From Pyricularia pennisetigena (taxonomy: Eukaryota; Ascomycota; Sordariomycetes; Magnaporthales; Pyriculariaceae), in contig NC_043744.1 of the NCBI RefSeq assembly GCF_004337985.1, forward strand, positions 2,702,408 to 2,766,407: a DNA stretch of 64,000 nucleotides, read 5' to 3'. How positions within the stretch are numbered: position 1 is the stretch's first letter; each line of letters begins with the position of its first letter. A program made the translations under genes and the position numbers. The notes beneath the pieces were generated by a model. The model had not been told where the DNA came from, did no database searches, and saw only the letters and a list, made by a program, of their open reading frames with translations. Shown one piece after another: positions 35,301 to 48,593 of this stretch.

Positions 35301-37275
35301 GTATCGCTAAATTTAATTTAAACGACAATAACCGGGTAAAAGCGTCGGAATTACCACAAACCGGCCTTTTAAGTATATTTAAATTACGTATTCCGCCCTA
35401 TTGGACGTAATAAAATATAATTAATAGGAAAAAATTAAAAAAAAAGGTGCCAAATATGCAAATTTTCGCCAACGTTAAATATTTTCGACGAATTATATTG
35501 GATTTTATATAGGAAACGAATCCATTTTTTACAATAAATTAATTTAAAAACTGTTGCAACGCTTGCGTGCACCAAATTGGAGTTTTATCCGCATTACGCT
35601 TTAAAAAACAACCAATTAAAATACCCAAAAAAAATTCCAAAAAAAGTTATATATTTAAACAATTGGATAAATGGGGTATTTATTTTACAATAATTATTTT
35701 TTTCCCAAACCCGCGGCGGTTATACGACCTATTATCCCAGTTAATGTTATTTAAACCAATAGTTTTTACTATCGTTAAAAAACTTGTCCATTCCTATAAC
35801 CGGGAATGGACGAAAAACGATTTGCTGGAAAATATTCCAAATTTATAATTAATTAAATAGTTTAAACAATATAGCAATTATTTCGTTATTTAATTCCCAA
35901 TAATATACGAAAATAGGATACGAAATCACGCCTTTTATTTGCACAAATAATTAAAAAAAAGGCGGCGGAATTAAAGCACGGTAATATTTCAGGAAACGAT
36001 GGATATAATTAACAATTATTCGGGAAAACAAATTAATAAACGCCGACGAACGAATTAAACGGTATTATAATTATAGGTTAAAATGCTGGTTAACGTTAAC
36101 GGTTACAAAAATATCCAATATAGGAACGCCTATAAATTTATAACCCAAAAGCTAAAGGGCGATTAAAGTTTAATCCTAATTAAATTAAATAACGTACCCT
36201 GGATTACGAAAGGGTTAAGCGACAAAAAAAGCGACGCCGAATTGGATTAATTAAAAGGGGAGGATTAAATAGCGCAAAATATATAGTTGTTAAATACCAA
36301 AATCCCCAATTAACGGCCTAAATAAAACGACCAAATGCTGGATAATAACAATTGTTACGTAAATTAAAAATTTGGATTATATATAAGTTGGTACGGCGTA
36401 ACGGCGCCCCGATTAAAAATAAAAAGGTTCGATATTGCGAATTGTAACAATTATTACGGTTAAACTCCGGGAATTTTGGCCTTTCCACTTTAATTTTATT
36501 TTATTAACAGAAAACCCCATACGTAAACCCAGTTATAAATATTTCTTTTTTATTTTTATTAGTTTTTGTTTTTTTTTTACAACAAAAACCTTTTTCCCGA
36601 CCGCCACATTTTTTTTGTAACGATTAATAAAAAATTGTAACAATTAAATTAACGTTCAATTTTTAATTAACAAATGTAATAATTGTTACAATCGCAAAAT
36701 TGTTTTACCAAATACTGTAAATATATTCGTTAGGAAACCTAATTAAAGCATTTTTAATTGAATAAAACTGTTTATATTTTATCCACCCAAACAGGTATTA
36801 ACCCAATCGTAATAAAAGTAAATTATAATTAGCGCCCCTGTATTGCAAAAATATCCCCTACCCGGTTAGGTCCGGGGCAGATTAATTAATTTTATTATAA
36901 TAATAATTACAATAATTGCTTTAATTCGCCAAAAACCGTAACAATTATTACAATTACGTTCCTTTATTATTATAATTCCTAAAAAATGCCAAAAAAATAA
37001 ATCCTCCGCCCAAACCACCACCAAATTTACGTTGGAATATATACCGAATAATATTAAACTTTTTACCAATTTAATAATTATATTATAAAAGAAAACGCGG
37101 ATAAAAACAATAAACCAATATTTTAAAAATTTGGAAAATCACGACGCGGATATTGCAATTGTTTTGGAATTAAATTTTGCTCGATTAAACCGTTTTATAT
37201 TATAAAATTATTCGGATGTAACCGGAATCTCCCTAAATCTTCCTTTTATTTTTAATAATAATAATAACAATTAAA

Positions 37276-37440
37276 ATAATACCGATATGGATTCCGGCGA
37301 TAATAAATTTACCCCCGCCCCCGTCGATAAAAATGGAAATAATACCGATATAAACGCCGGCGATAACGAGTTTATCCCCGCCCCCGTCGATTATAATAAC
37401 GACGATATTTATATGGGCGAAAACGACAATTAACCTACCC
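37276..37440 (+). repeat. 66 bp coding-like tandem repeat, copy 1
   Basis: Two and a half units of about 66 nt, each reading like SGDNKFTPAPVD or AGDNEFIPAPVD followed by an Asn/Asp-rich spacer on the plus strand. GC-rich cores (CCCCGCCCCCGTCGAT) stand out from the AT-rich surroundings. The matching region of copy 2 has about three units. Confidence 0.65.
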
Positions 37441-39767
37441 CCGCGTCCGCCAATAAAAACGATAATAATATTAATATAAACGATAATTATAACGAATTTG
37501 CCCCGGATTTAAATAACCGCCAATTGCAAATTCCCCTGGTAATTTTTAAATGACCTGCCAACGTATTGTCCCCGCCACCAAAAAACCCCAAAAACCGGCC
37601 CTTTGCATTATAACCGGAAATTATTATTAACCCGGTACCCGCGCCATTAAATAAACCGCCCGTACCCCGTATATATAAAACCACCACCGTTCGGCCAATT
37701 AAAATTAATTTTATTTCGGTATCGCGGACGTAGCCCAAACCTAATTTAACGCCAAATAATGGATTAATAAATTTTATATAACCCGAATATTATTTCCCAT
37801 TATATAAAAACACGAATTTCCTGGATCGTTTACCCGTCCCGTTATAAAAGGATTTTTAACTGGGTAAAAACCAATCTATATTGGCGATAATTATTATAAT
37901 TTGGCGTAAAATAAAAAATACGAATATTGCCAAAATAGCTCGCATTATACCCTATTTGGGTTATATTAACTGTTTTAAAATTAATAATAATACTAACCCG
38001 CCCGCCTGGTTCGGTCGCGGAAATAATATTTTGCGTAATACGAACGAAATCCCAATCGCCCAAACCTTTAAACGTTTTTAATCCGTTATTAGCGTCGCCG
38101 TAGCAAAAACACGCGTTGATAACCAGATTTTAATATATTATTTTAATAGTAATTCGTCGAATATAAACGAGGTAATAATTGCATTTAGTTACGAAACGAT
38201 AAATGCTTTGGGATAATATATTAATATAATAGGGTAATATTTCCTTTTATTGGATTGAGATAATTATCATAATTTTTATATTAATATATCCTATTATTTA
38301 TTATATTGTAATAATTGTTATAATTTTTTGCGGTAATACCAAATAATTACTATTATAATATAACAATTGTTATAATTTAGTTTTTACCTTTTTATATATT
38401 TTGTAATAACGGGTACAATTTTAATTGTTAGTTAATTTATTTTTAATTACCGACGTATTCGGGTTTTAATTTATTTTAAGCTAAATAATCCCGGCAAATA
38501 GATTAAAAATAATAAAATACCCGTTTAGTAAAAGATTTTGGCCTCCGTACCGGATATATTTAACGATAGGGGTATTAAACCCATTTTCGATAATTTGGCA
38601 AATCGGCGTCGCCTACCCCCTATCCCCCCTTTTATCCGTTAAAGCGATATTAATTTCCCCGGGTTAAAAATATTTGCAAACAAATTTAAACCGGTTATAA
38701 TTTCCACAATTTTCGCCACGATATTAATTTACCTGCGGATAATAACCAGCGGATTTAATTTTAAAAACGGTAATTTAAAGCTTAAAACCGCTAATTTTGG
38801 ACCATATATATATAACGGTTATTATATCGACGGTTGGTTTAAAATTTGTTACCATTTCCTTTATTTTGTTTTTCGCCGGTAGGGAAAAATCGTTATTAAA
38901 AACAAAAAAAGTTTTAGCGATTTTGGTGGAAATTGCCGTAATTTTTTTAAATTTAATATCGAGCAATTTTCCACCCTATTTGCTATCGCCGATTATATAA
39001 TTATCGCCAATAACGTTATCGCCCTAAATAATTTGCATTTAATGCAATTTTAACATCGTTTGGTTACCCGTTCGCAAACCGATTAAACCATTAACGTCGC
39101 CAATTTATTTGGTTTTAACCGCGCTTATTATAACAGGACGATAGTAATATTCGTTATCGATATTTTGTCCCGTTTTAAACCTATTAAGGTCAGACGGTTA
39201 AAAAGAAAAAACGTGCAAATTAAATTCAAATGCATTTATTGGATTTATTAATATTTAAAAATATTTTCAACAATTTGTACGACGAGGGGCGGTTTTATCG
39301 TCCCATCCTTACCAAACCCAAAATAAAAGTTACCGAATTTTATCCCAAACTTTTTGGCAACGACCAATAAAACGATTTTTTCAATTTTATATAAACCCAA
39401 TCCACCATCGCCGATCGATTTGCTAGTATAAACCGCGCAAAAAAGGAAATTTTCGAGGACACCCGCGAAAAAATTTTAACGGTTTTTTTGGTATACTATG
39501 CGCAATTTTCCATTTTAACTTAAAGTTATCCTTGGACTGGTTATTTTTTCAATTCGGACGCGATTTAGGTTGTTATAAAAAACTTGCGCTTTTTTTAAAA
39601 CATTTTACCTATCGACGGTTTAAATACCGATAACAAAATCGGCTTCAAATATAAGAAAATTAAAAACAAATATTTTTGGTTTAATTGGGATATACCTAAT
39701 GCTTTTTTTAATTGCTATTGGTTACCCTATTAATTGGTTGGTAAATTATATATATATTATCCCTAAT

Positions 39768-39890
39768 AATTGTAATTGTCGTTACAATTTTGCCCTTATT
39801 TTTGTAATCATTATCACAATCCTGCCCCTATTTTTGTAATTATTGCTACAATCCCACCCCTATTTTTGTAATTATTATACAATTTTTGTT
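39768..39890. repeat. About 32 bp minisatellite, copy 1
   Basis: About three and a half units of the type CCCCTATTTTTGTAATTATT followed by a short CTACAATC arm, directly before the SNF2 remnant. Each unit contains a small TTGTAAT/ATTACAA-type inverted repeat. It is present at the mirrored place in copy 2. Confidence 0.7.
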
Positions 39891-39949
39891 TTTGTTAAAT
39901 TAATTTTTTTATTGGTTTAAATACTCACACCCTATTAAAATTAAAGCAG

Positions 39950-42420
39950 TTAATTTTTAAAAATTGGTTATTAACCAACGAAATGGGTATAAGAAAAACG
40001 ATTATCTATTTTACGGCGATTTATATATGGTATATCCGTTACCAATACAACTGATTTATCCAAAATAACGACGGATATTTTCCCACTTTAATTTTCGTCC
40101 CGGCCAGTTTTATTTCGCAAATATTTAAAAAAATAATAACTAATTTCCCAACCTTAGACGTTAAATATTATTATAATTTAACCGAAATATGCGTTACCAA
40201 TACCCCGCGAACGGTTACTATTTCTACCTAAACGCAATTTTACGATATTTTAACTAAATTCGCCGCCCGCAAATTTAATCCCAAATTTGCGGGTACGGTT
40301 ATTATTATATTTTATTCAATATTTTTAATCCGAAAAATTAAACATTTGGACGAAATTTATAACGCGGAAAAAGTATTTAACCCATAATGTATAAAAAAAA
40401 TTGTCGATTCCAATCTTTAGTAACGCCCCCCCGACGTCGATAATTTCGACGATAATTCCGATATTAAAAATAATACCCAGTAAATGTTTTTTTGTAATAA
40501 TTATTATAATTTCGTTATACTAATATATTTGTTTAAATTAAATAATTTTGTTAGGAACCGTTAACGCAAAAACGGTCGGAAAGCCGATTTTTCCACGGGC
40601 GAAAACACTAAAAATATCCGGCGTTTAATTATATATTTACTATCCGCTACCCTTTTCTAACGTATAATTGGAAACGAAATTTAATGCCTTTATTACCGCG
40701 AATTAATAATATACCGCGTATTTCGCCTTATTTTCTGCATTAATCGGGGTATGGCCACTATTACACCGACTATTAACAAAATTAAAAATATTATTAATTT
40801 TAATACCCTGGTTTAACATAAAATTGCGATCCCTTTCGCCCGGTTAAAAGGTTTATTTTAAAAAAACATATTTACGGTCGATTACATTTGGGAAAATAAT
40901 GGTTATTTCGTCGTTTTTAATATTAATAAAAATACCAGAATTTTTTTACAAAAATTCGAATCGATGGGTTGGAAATAGTGGTTATTTTACCCTCGAATTT
41001 TAAATTTTATAATTCCTATTATTATACCAAACGCAAAATCGTTAATAATTTTTAAATATACGGGCGTATTTACGGTACGCAGGGGTATAAATACCGGGTT
41101 TATTTTGCCCAACGGTATAATTATTTATCCCCGTAAACGTACTCCGCCCTATGGTATTATTATTAAAAAATTCCAATTTGGCCACCGTTTCGAAAACGTT
41201 ATAACGAATACCGAAACAATTTTTAAAAATATTATTACCGCATTCGTGGGCGAAAATACCGGCGATATTGGTCCCGTTTTATTAGGAGTTTCCATTAATG
41301 CGGATATCATAATTGGTAACCGCCAAATTTCGGTTTTTTTTAATATGGGTTTTATCCGTTTATTGCAATTTTTGGTAATTAATTACTTTTTTTGGTTAAT
41401 AATCCATACCGAGGACGATACCCGGGATATTAATTCGGCGGAATTGGGTAAAATATTAGCGTTAAAAAAGTGGATTTTAAAGCCAAATACCGCAACGTCC
41501 GACAAAATTTTAAAAAACGCTTACAGGAGAAAAAAACCCGTTTTAAATCGGTAATTGTGGACGTTTTAATTTAATATAGCGGCGACGGTTTTTTTAATTG
41601 GGTTTATTCAAAAATTTGCATTAAATTTAAATCGTTATTTCCGCCGGGCAGGGCTAATATAGTCTATTTCATATAAAACGAATTACCATTTATTGCCCGC
41701 GTGGTCGAAATTTGTATAAAATAAAAAAAAAGGGTTAACGCGTCCTGGTTATAACCCCCAATCCTTGGATTTAAACGTAAATTGGCTATATAGTAATAGC
41801 TATTATAATTCCTTTTTTTCCCCATAAATATTGTAACAATTATTACAATTTTTATATTTTTGGATTGTAATAAATATTATAATAACTGTTATTTTTCCAT
41901 TTTTATAATAATTGTTACAATTTTTAATATACCTGCTAACTTTTTTAATTTTATTGCTTTTATTTTGGAAAAACCCAGTTTCGGTGTAATTATTATCCAA
42001 TTAAACCTGTCCTAAGCCGAACGCGATAAAGCCGTTTCCGATTTTACCGATTCCAGCTCCAATTTTAACGTTTATGTCCTAAATATTAACATTTCCAGCG
42101 CTAATTTTAATTTACACCCTAATTGTTGCATTGGTATTATTATCCTTTTAATATGGAACGCTAGTATACAATTACAAATTTATAGTATATAATTCGGTTA
42201 AATTAAAACAAATTTATTATTTGGCGCATTTTCGAAATGCGAAATACTTTTTTCGATTGGGTAAAAAATCGCATATTCCGGAAGGTTAATACCCCTTTTT
42301 CTACTGTTCCGGCCGTTGCTAGTATATAATAAATGTTATGTAAATATATTACGCGTATACGTTTCCCCAAAATTATTTAATCTCCAATTATTAAACAATT
42401 TCTGGCGTATAAAATAATAA
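39950..42420 (+). pseudogene. SNF2-type ATPase remnant, copy 1
   Basis: Motif I survives as NEMGIRKTII near 39,977 (family form DEMGLGKT). Motif Ia is FPTLIFVPASFISQ near 40,080-40,120, followed by DVKYYYNLTE and a degraded 'VI.SYST' block near 40,300. A conserved open stretch lies at 41,105-41,554. The C-terminal helicase lobe is seen near 42,100-42,300 as NFNLHPNCCIGII and then NASIQLQIYSI, corresponding to the family 'GLNL..A..V' and 'N...Q..GR..R.GQ' motifs. An AT-rich stretch with TTGTAACAATTATTACAA near 41,830-41,930 may be an intron. Many stops from RIP. Confidence 0.7.
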
Positions 42421-45400
42421 TAATTATATTTTCCTAGCTTTTTAATTATTTCGTTTGGATAACAAAACCCCCCCAACATTTTAATATTTTTTGTTTTGAT
42501 AAAAGGCGCAGCATAAGCGAATTTTATTTTTACCTGGTTTTAATATTCGTGTTAAATATCCCTAAACAGTTTAACGAACAGGATTTGGTGGAAAAAACGT
42601 TAATTTTTATTTTAACGTTAGGTCCAATTTATATTAATTATTAATATTAGGAGCAAAACAATAGCCGTAATACGTTTATTAATTATATTAATCGTATATA
42701 TTTACTTTATTTCGATTTTACCATTATATATTAGGGGTTTATGGTTAAATTTATAAAATGGATTAAAAATAGCGATGGATTTTACGACGAAACCGCGATC
42801 GCGCGGGTTATCGGGGCCCCAATAAAAGATTTTGGTTTTTAGGTTATTAAACACCGGGAAACCAATAAACCGTTTAAAAAAGGTATTTTTAATAATAATA
42901 ACGCCGATTTTTTGGCGGTCGTTATTCCTTTTTTTTATTTATCGATTTTGGCCTTAATTACGATGAATTTATATTTAATTCGTTGAAAAAACCCTGCATA
43001 CCCATTTTAAAAAAAGATAAGGAGAAGGACGATTCGGTTTTTAAATCAATTACCGCGACCCCAGTTCGGAAAAGGAGGCGTAACGTTAATAAACCCATTT
43101 TTAAAAAAAATATTCAACGTTGCCAAACGTTTTCGTTTTTTTAATCGGTTTGGGTTTTTTTGTTTTGCTTTTTTTTGGGGTTTGGTGTTAGGAAATTAGG
43201 GGTTTTATATTTATAATATTATAATAGTTATTACTACTGGGATCCGGTTTAATGGATTCATTATTCGTGGTTAATGGGGTATTATAATAACGGTTATTAT
43301 TAAAATCCTTTTTACTGGATTTATAATTGGCGGTGGATGGAAACTATAATTTATTTGGGTAAGGAGAATGGATAGGAAATGGGTTATATATACGGAGGAC
43401 TTTGGAGGAAATTATACCTCGTTTTTTATTTTAAACCAAATTTACGATTAATATTTATTTGTTTATATTTATTGGTTTTGCGGACGCTGTTTTGCCTCCG
43501 TTATTCGCGGATAAGGTTACCGTTATTTATTTATTAACTTTCTTTTATAATGGAACGATCCTCGCTTTTACCCGCTTTGGTTTGCGTAATTTACCTTTTA
43601 TTATTTTAAATTTTATACGCCTTTTTCGTCGGACCTTTCGTATATTCCGTCCAGCAAGTCTTTTTCGGTGTTAATTATACTATTAATATTTAAACCGTTT
43701 ATCCGGTTATATTTTTTTTAAATTTATCCCTGTTTTTTCAATATCCGTTTAAAATAATACGTTATTAGGGCGTACGATTTTCTAATTAAATATTTCCAAT
43801 TTATCGCCCATTAGCTTTTTTAAACCCAGGTATAATAAATTAAGGCCGCCGAAGTCGAAATTGGGTAATATTTCGGCCTTTTCGTTTCCCTAACCATTTT
43901 GGAATAACAAATACATATAATGGATTATATTTTAATTGGTTAATATTATATAATATTTGCTATTAATACGTGTACGGGCGATATTTTCCAATATTTTGCG
44001 CACCGTAATTGCAATTAGCCCTATCGCTGTACAATTTAGGAATGTAGTTTGCAAATCGTGCGTAAAATTGCGGTTATTTTTAATATTTATAACGAAATTT
44101 TTATTAATATATTTATTTATTAGGTTTACCGGTTTAAATCCACTCCCGGCCGTGGTATATTTTACAAACCCTAATTATAAAATCCCGGTGCGCAACGGTT
44201 AATCTATAATTTTTGGTCGTAATAACCAGGTTAAATATAATATTTTAAAGTTATAATTTTTTATTTTGCAACCGTAAAAAAATAGGATTAATTGCGGTAT
44301 TATAATTTCCAATACGCCGTAATTTTTTTGATGGAAAGCGTTTATTATTATTTATAAAAATTTAATTATTTGCAAATAGCGGCGTTACGTGCGGAAAACA
44401 ATATTAATTTTGGGTTTTATATCCCATAATCCAATATTTATTAAACCGTTAATATAACCAGCGAATGTATTATCGTAAATACGGTTTACCACGGAAATAT
44501 ATATATTATATGGTATATCGGTAAAAACCTTTTCCAAAACGTTTTTAAAAATTTAACCCCTGTCCAATAATCCGTTTTGGATTTAAATAGCAATTATAAT
44601 ATATAAAATGCGGGACCGGAATATATTTTGTAAAAACCGTAAAACGTGGTAAAACTTTTCTTTATTTTTTTAAAATTGGTTGTATTTTTCCAACCCTATT
44701 ATATTTATAGATATAATAAAAGCGTAATATTGCTATGATTGGTTAATAAAATTAAATTGGATATAAACAAACGCTGGTACGGGTAATATTTATTATTTTT
44801 TGTTAAACAATTGGGATAATTTAACATAAATTTCCTAAACAACACGAATATATAACGTTATTTTTTAATTTTTATAAACGAGGAATAGGACGGAAAAATA
44901 ATCGAAATGGTCGGATAATAGGTTTAAAAAACGTTTAAAAAAGAATTCGTGGATTTGGATAATTTTTGCGTATTCCCCTTCGTTTTCGGTAATGGCGGGG
45001 ATTTAAATAAAATAAAGAATTAATGTAATTCGTGCGAAAATAAAATATTATGTGATTATTCCAGGCGTATATAGGTTGTTAAGGAATAAAAAACCACAAA
45101 TTTGGTGCATTATATAATATTTGGCGTTTTCGTAATAAATGTCCGGATATTGTAAAAAAGCGGGCGTTTGCAACCATTTTTGGCGGAAGGGTACGGTGGC
45201 GTACTATTGGGATTACGTATATCGTTTAAATCCTGGCGTTAATATAAGGAAATATAATATTAAATTTTGCATTCGGTTACGTTTTCCATATCCAAAATCC
45301 TATATTTTATCCGAAAAATTAAAATTATTATATACGAAAAACAATATTATATTACGAACGATCCTTTTAAAATTTATTTGTACATTAATATATATATATA

Positions 45401-46640
45401 TATATAAATGTAAAAAATTATTATTACTGTTCGCGGTAAAAATTAAATATAAATATAAATATTACTAATAATATATTTGGGTAACGGCGACAAATTATTG
45501 GGTTTACCGTTTAATAATTTTATTAAATAAGTATATTCCAAACCCGGATAGTATATTTATAATACGTCGTGGAATTCCATTATTTATGAAATATAATACG
45601 AATACGCGTAATGAATAATTGTTTTTTTGGGGGGAATATCCGTGGGTTAAGATCGTTAATATTAATATAACGCGTTAGTTGTTTAACGTTAAAAAGTTTG
45701 TGGTTTTTAAAAAAGTATTTAATTCCAAATATACCACGTTCGAAATTTGTAACGATAAATAAAACGGGCGGTGGCCCCGGGAATGTAATAATAGTAAAAA
45801 TATAAATTTATATAATATTGGCGTTTTGAACGGGATTTCCCGGGTGGACGTATCGAATATTTGTTTAAACCAATTTATATCGTTCGCGTTTTTGGCGGAA
45901 CAATTTTTTATTCCCGACAATTGGAAATTTGTGGGTTCGAACCGGTTAAAAAAGCGTAAATATTATATTAATTGCTGCGATTCCCTGCGTAAAAGGTCGG
46001 CCTCGATAGGCGTAGGAAATTTATTATTAAAACGGTATTCGACCTTATTAACGCGTAAACGTTTTCGAATTTAAAAATTTCGTAATATTTTTTTAAAATA
46101 AAATATTCGCGATGGGGTAGGTCGGGTAATTTCGTAAAAATTTGCCGTTATTACCCAAATATGGATAAATTGTGTAAAATTGGTGCGTCGGTAACGGTTA
46201 CGCCAAAATTTGGTAATATCGCGAATAAATTTGGTGTTAAAGTTTATTTCCGTTTCGGATTCGGATTCCTTCGGTAATTGCTTTTAATCGATTAAAAAAA
46301 AACCTAAATTCCTATTTATTTTCGAATATAAAATTGAGCGATAGTAATTGGGATAACCATAAAAACGAAAATAATTGCGATATCGTTGGAAATAATAAGG
46401 TTAGGTAGGACGTAAAATATTGGGTTGCAGGTTGCGCGGATAAAAATATTTTTTCGGGTATATTTATTAATATTATTGGAAATATGTTTTCCATTATTGG
46501 ATTCGGGTTTTATTTAGTTTAATAATATATCGAATAAAGGTTAATATACGTAAATATATGGTATAATGGTAAAAACTTTTATTTTTTTGTGTATCGGGGG
46601 GAATGGTGGTTGGTAATATCGCAATATTGGGTGTTTTATT
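42420..46640. other. Interior of copy 1, 3' part, unassigned
   Basis: RIP-mutated. Several reading frames are conserved with copy 2: 43,957-44,202 (+) with 51,407-51,652 (-), 45,139-45,468 (+) with 50,186-50,470 (-), and 45,826-46,074 (+) with 49,522-49,734 (-). On the opposite strand of the first pair, copy 2 reads STHDLRKTFLNCKAMGPIV (51,495-51,827, +), which looks more protein-like. No family recognised. This part should hold the mobility gene if the element had one. Confidence 0.5.
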
Positions 46641-46791
46641 GGTGGTACCGCTATAAACGGCGAAATGCGACAAAATGTCCTCAAATTAAAACGAGCGCGA
46701 TTTTTTCGGCCAATGTAATTGGTCGAAAAACCATGTGGCTAAAAGGTATATGGAGCGTTCGGTCCCCACTGCGGAGCAGGGGGGTCTAGTC

Positions 46792-46804
46792 TGAGCACTG
46801 AGAC
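46792..46804 (-). repeat. Terminal inverted repeat, end B of copy 1
   Basis: Reads GTCTCAGTGCTCA on the minus strand; followed on the plus strand by TA. Confidence 0.8.
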
Positions 46805-48571
46805 TATTTTCAAAGCCGAAAAAAGCCGTAATACCGAAAGATTTGGAATTTAGGCTTACCCAGGCGGTTAAAACCGTAAAATCAGGTATTTCGAAAAATA
46901 AAGCGGCCGCGTAGTGGGCCGTGCCAACAACCACCTTTATGCGTCGCCTTAACGGCGTTTTCGATCGAAAATAAACCCATAAACCGTATTAACTACTTTT
47001 TAACGGATAGGAAAAATTCCTTAACCGTTGGATCGAAGTCGAAAAGTTCGCTAAAAGGGCGCCCACGCACCCAATAATTAAAGATTTCGTTTTTTTTTAA
47101 TACCGCCGAAAAAACGCGTAAGCGCCTTTGGTATACGTTGGCTAACCGGTTTTTTACGCCGTAATAAAAATATTAGAACCAAATCCGGGATTTTTTTAGA
47201 GGGTGCGCGAATTAAAAAAACCACGGCCGAATTAATCCGGGCATTTTATAACCAATACTAATAAATAATTACCGAATTCGAAATTAAACCTAAATATATC
47301 GTGAATATGGACGAACACGGTTTCCAATAAGGCGATATAACGGCCGGAAAAATATACGGTTCATTTTTTGTAAAACGTCGGAATTAAGATAAAATTATAT
47401 ATACGTTAAATATTATTCGGGCGTCGATTATCGAAACGGTAATTGCAAAAGGAAAAGAATTTATTTTAACCGTAATCCAAACGGGTAATATTTTATCAAC
47501 GCAATAGTTTCCACCTAATATTAAAAATTAAACGTACGATTCGATTCCCACGGGCTGTTTCAATATTAAAATCGCTTTTAAATGGTTAAAACAGGTTTTT
47601 TTACCTAAAACGAACGAAATATTAGTACAAAATAGCGGTTATTAGTATTGGATTAAATTTTAACGTATTAATTAATTGAATTTATGTTTAAAACGTTTAA
47701 AAACAGGGTTTTCCTCGAATATTTAGCTGTTTACAGTTTATATTTTATTTAACCGTTAAATATTTCTGTTTTTAGCCCTGTTAAAACCTTTTACCGGTAA
47801 TATATAAGATTTTTTACGTCGTTAAATATTATTGCGCCTAAATAACGAAAACGGTTTTTTACCGTTTATCGAAACGTTTTTATAACCAGTTTACCGGTTC
47901 GCAACGTAATTTCCGGTTTCCGCAAAACCGGGATTTGGCCGGTAATACCCCTTTAAACATTAACTCCGGATTAAATGGTAAATCTTAATTTAAAAATTAC
48001 CCAAATAACGATTTTTAACCGTAATTCGGATTAAAATATGGCCAACGTTATTTTCGGGACCCCAAAAACCTCCCAAAATATTAAAAAGCAGGTTATACAA
48101 ATAACAAACCGGTTGGGCGAATGCAAAAAAAATTTGGCTAATTTTATACAAAAAATATCCAAAATTATGGATTATTAAGTTGTTTAAATCGCGAATTTCA
48201 CCTCCGAAAACAAACGGTTAAACGAAAAAATTAAAATTTTCAAACCTGCATTTAAAAAACGCGTGCGCCGCGAAACCCTAAACTCCTTTTATAAACAAGC
48301 CGGTATATAGGAAACGGTTTACGGCCTGAAATAAAAAAGGGCGGCTATGGAAATTAAAATTCGGCAATAATACCAAAATTAGGATTAGGACCAGGGATTT
48401 ACGGTTTTATTTTTGGATTATAATATAAAGGAGCTTCTTGCGAATTAATAAATATAGGTTTTATTGCGATTTACTGCGGAAAAACGATCAATTGCATGTT
48501 CGTTGTTTTTATGGCAGTTTTTCGGGAGGGTGTCCATTTCAGGGGCATGTCCACTTCTGGGTCACCCACTG
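46805..48571 (+). pseudogene. Fot1/Pot2-like pogo transposase, right fragment of the split element
   Basis: DDE transposase of the Tc1/mariner pogo group, degraded by RIP. The N-terminal psq-type helix-turn-helix reads LTQAVKTVKSGISKNKAAA and VPTTTFMRRLNG (about 46,850-46,960). The first catalytic aspartate block is NMDEHGFQ at 47,304-47,327. A degraded FDSHG segment lies near 47,540. The C-terminal block 'H.SH.LQPLD.SVFSPVK' is visible near 47,730-47,790 as FI-PLNISVF and SPVKTF. The element ends at 48,571 with its inverted repeat and TA. Joined to 32,872-33,000 it forms one 1.9 kb element interrupted by the 13.8 kb copy 1. Confidence 0.82.
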
Positions 48572-48593
48572 TAGGCCAAAGGCAAAGGTCCTA

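Larger units (their letters stand above)
36430..39950. other. Interior of copy 1 between the two helicase remnants
   Basis: RIP-mutated. It contains palindromic TTGTAAYAATTRTTACAA-like sites (near 36,690, 36,940, 38,330), the acidic repeat at 37,276-37,440, and blocks whose reading frames are preserved in copy 2 (for example a frame reading SVPDIFNDRGIKPIF near 38,540). I do not recognise their family. Confidence 0.5.
33001..46804 (+). mobile_element. 13.8 kb TIR element with two helicase remnants, copy 1
   Basis: Inserted in the pogo element: TA at 32,999-33,000 and TA at 46,805-46,806. It begins GTATCAGGGCTCA and ends, read inward on the other strand, GTCTCAGTGCTCA, so the terminal inverted repeat is about 13 bp with two mismatches. 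Both ends share a subterminal block ending in CGCCGTTTATARCGGTA (33,154-33,170 and inverted at 46,646-46,662). Almost the entire interior is RIP-mutated. Recognisable contents are a DEAD/RecQ-like helicase remnant, a 22-residue acidic repeat, a palindrome-rich minisatellite and a SNF2-type ATPase remnant. No transposase was recognised. Known superfamilies with TA duplications are mainly Tc1/mariner, which are far smaller; the class is therefore left open. Confidence 0.8.

Noticed and set aside
37487..37738. Minus-strand frame with a GGLFNGAGTGLI glycine pattern, conserved in copy 2
   Set aside because: Its complement carries the acidic repeat and Pro-rich coding-like text on the helicase strand; it is probably a shadow frame kept open by RIP composition.
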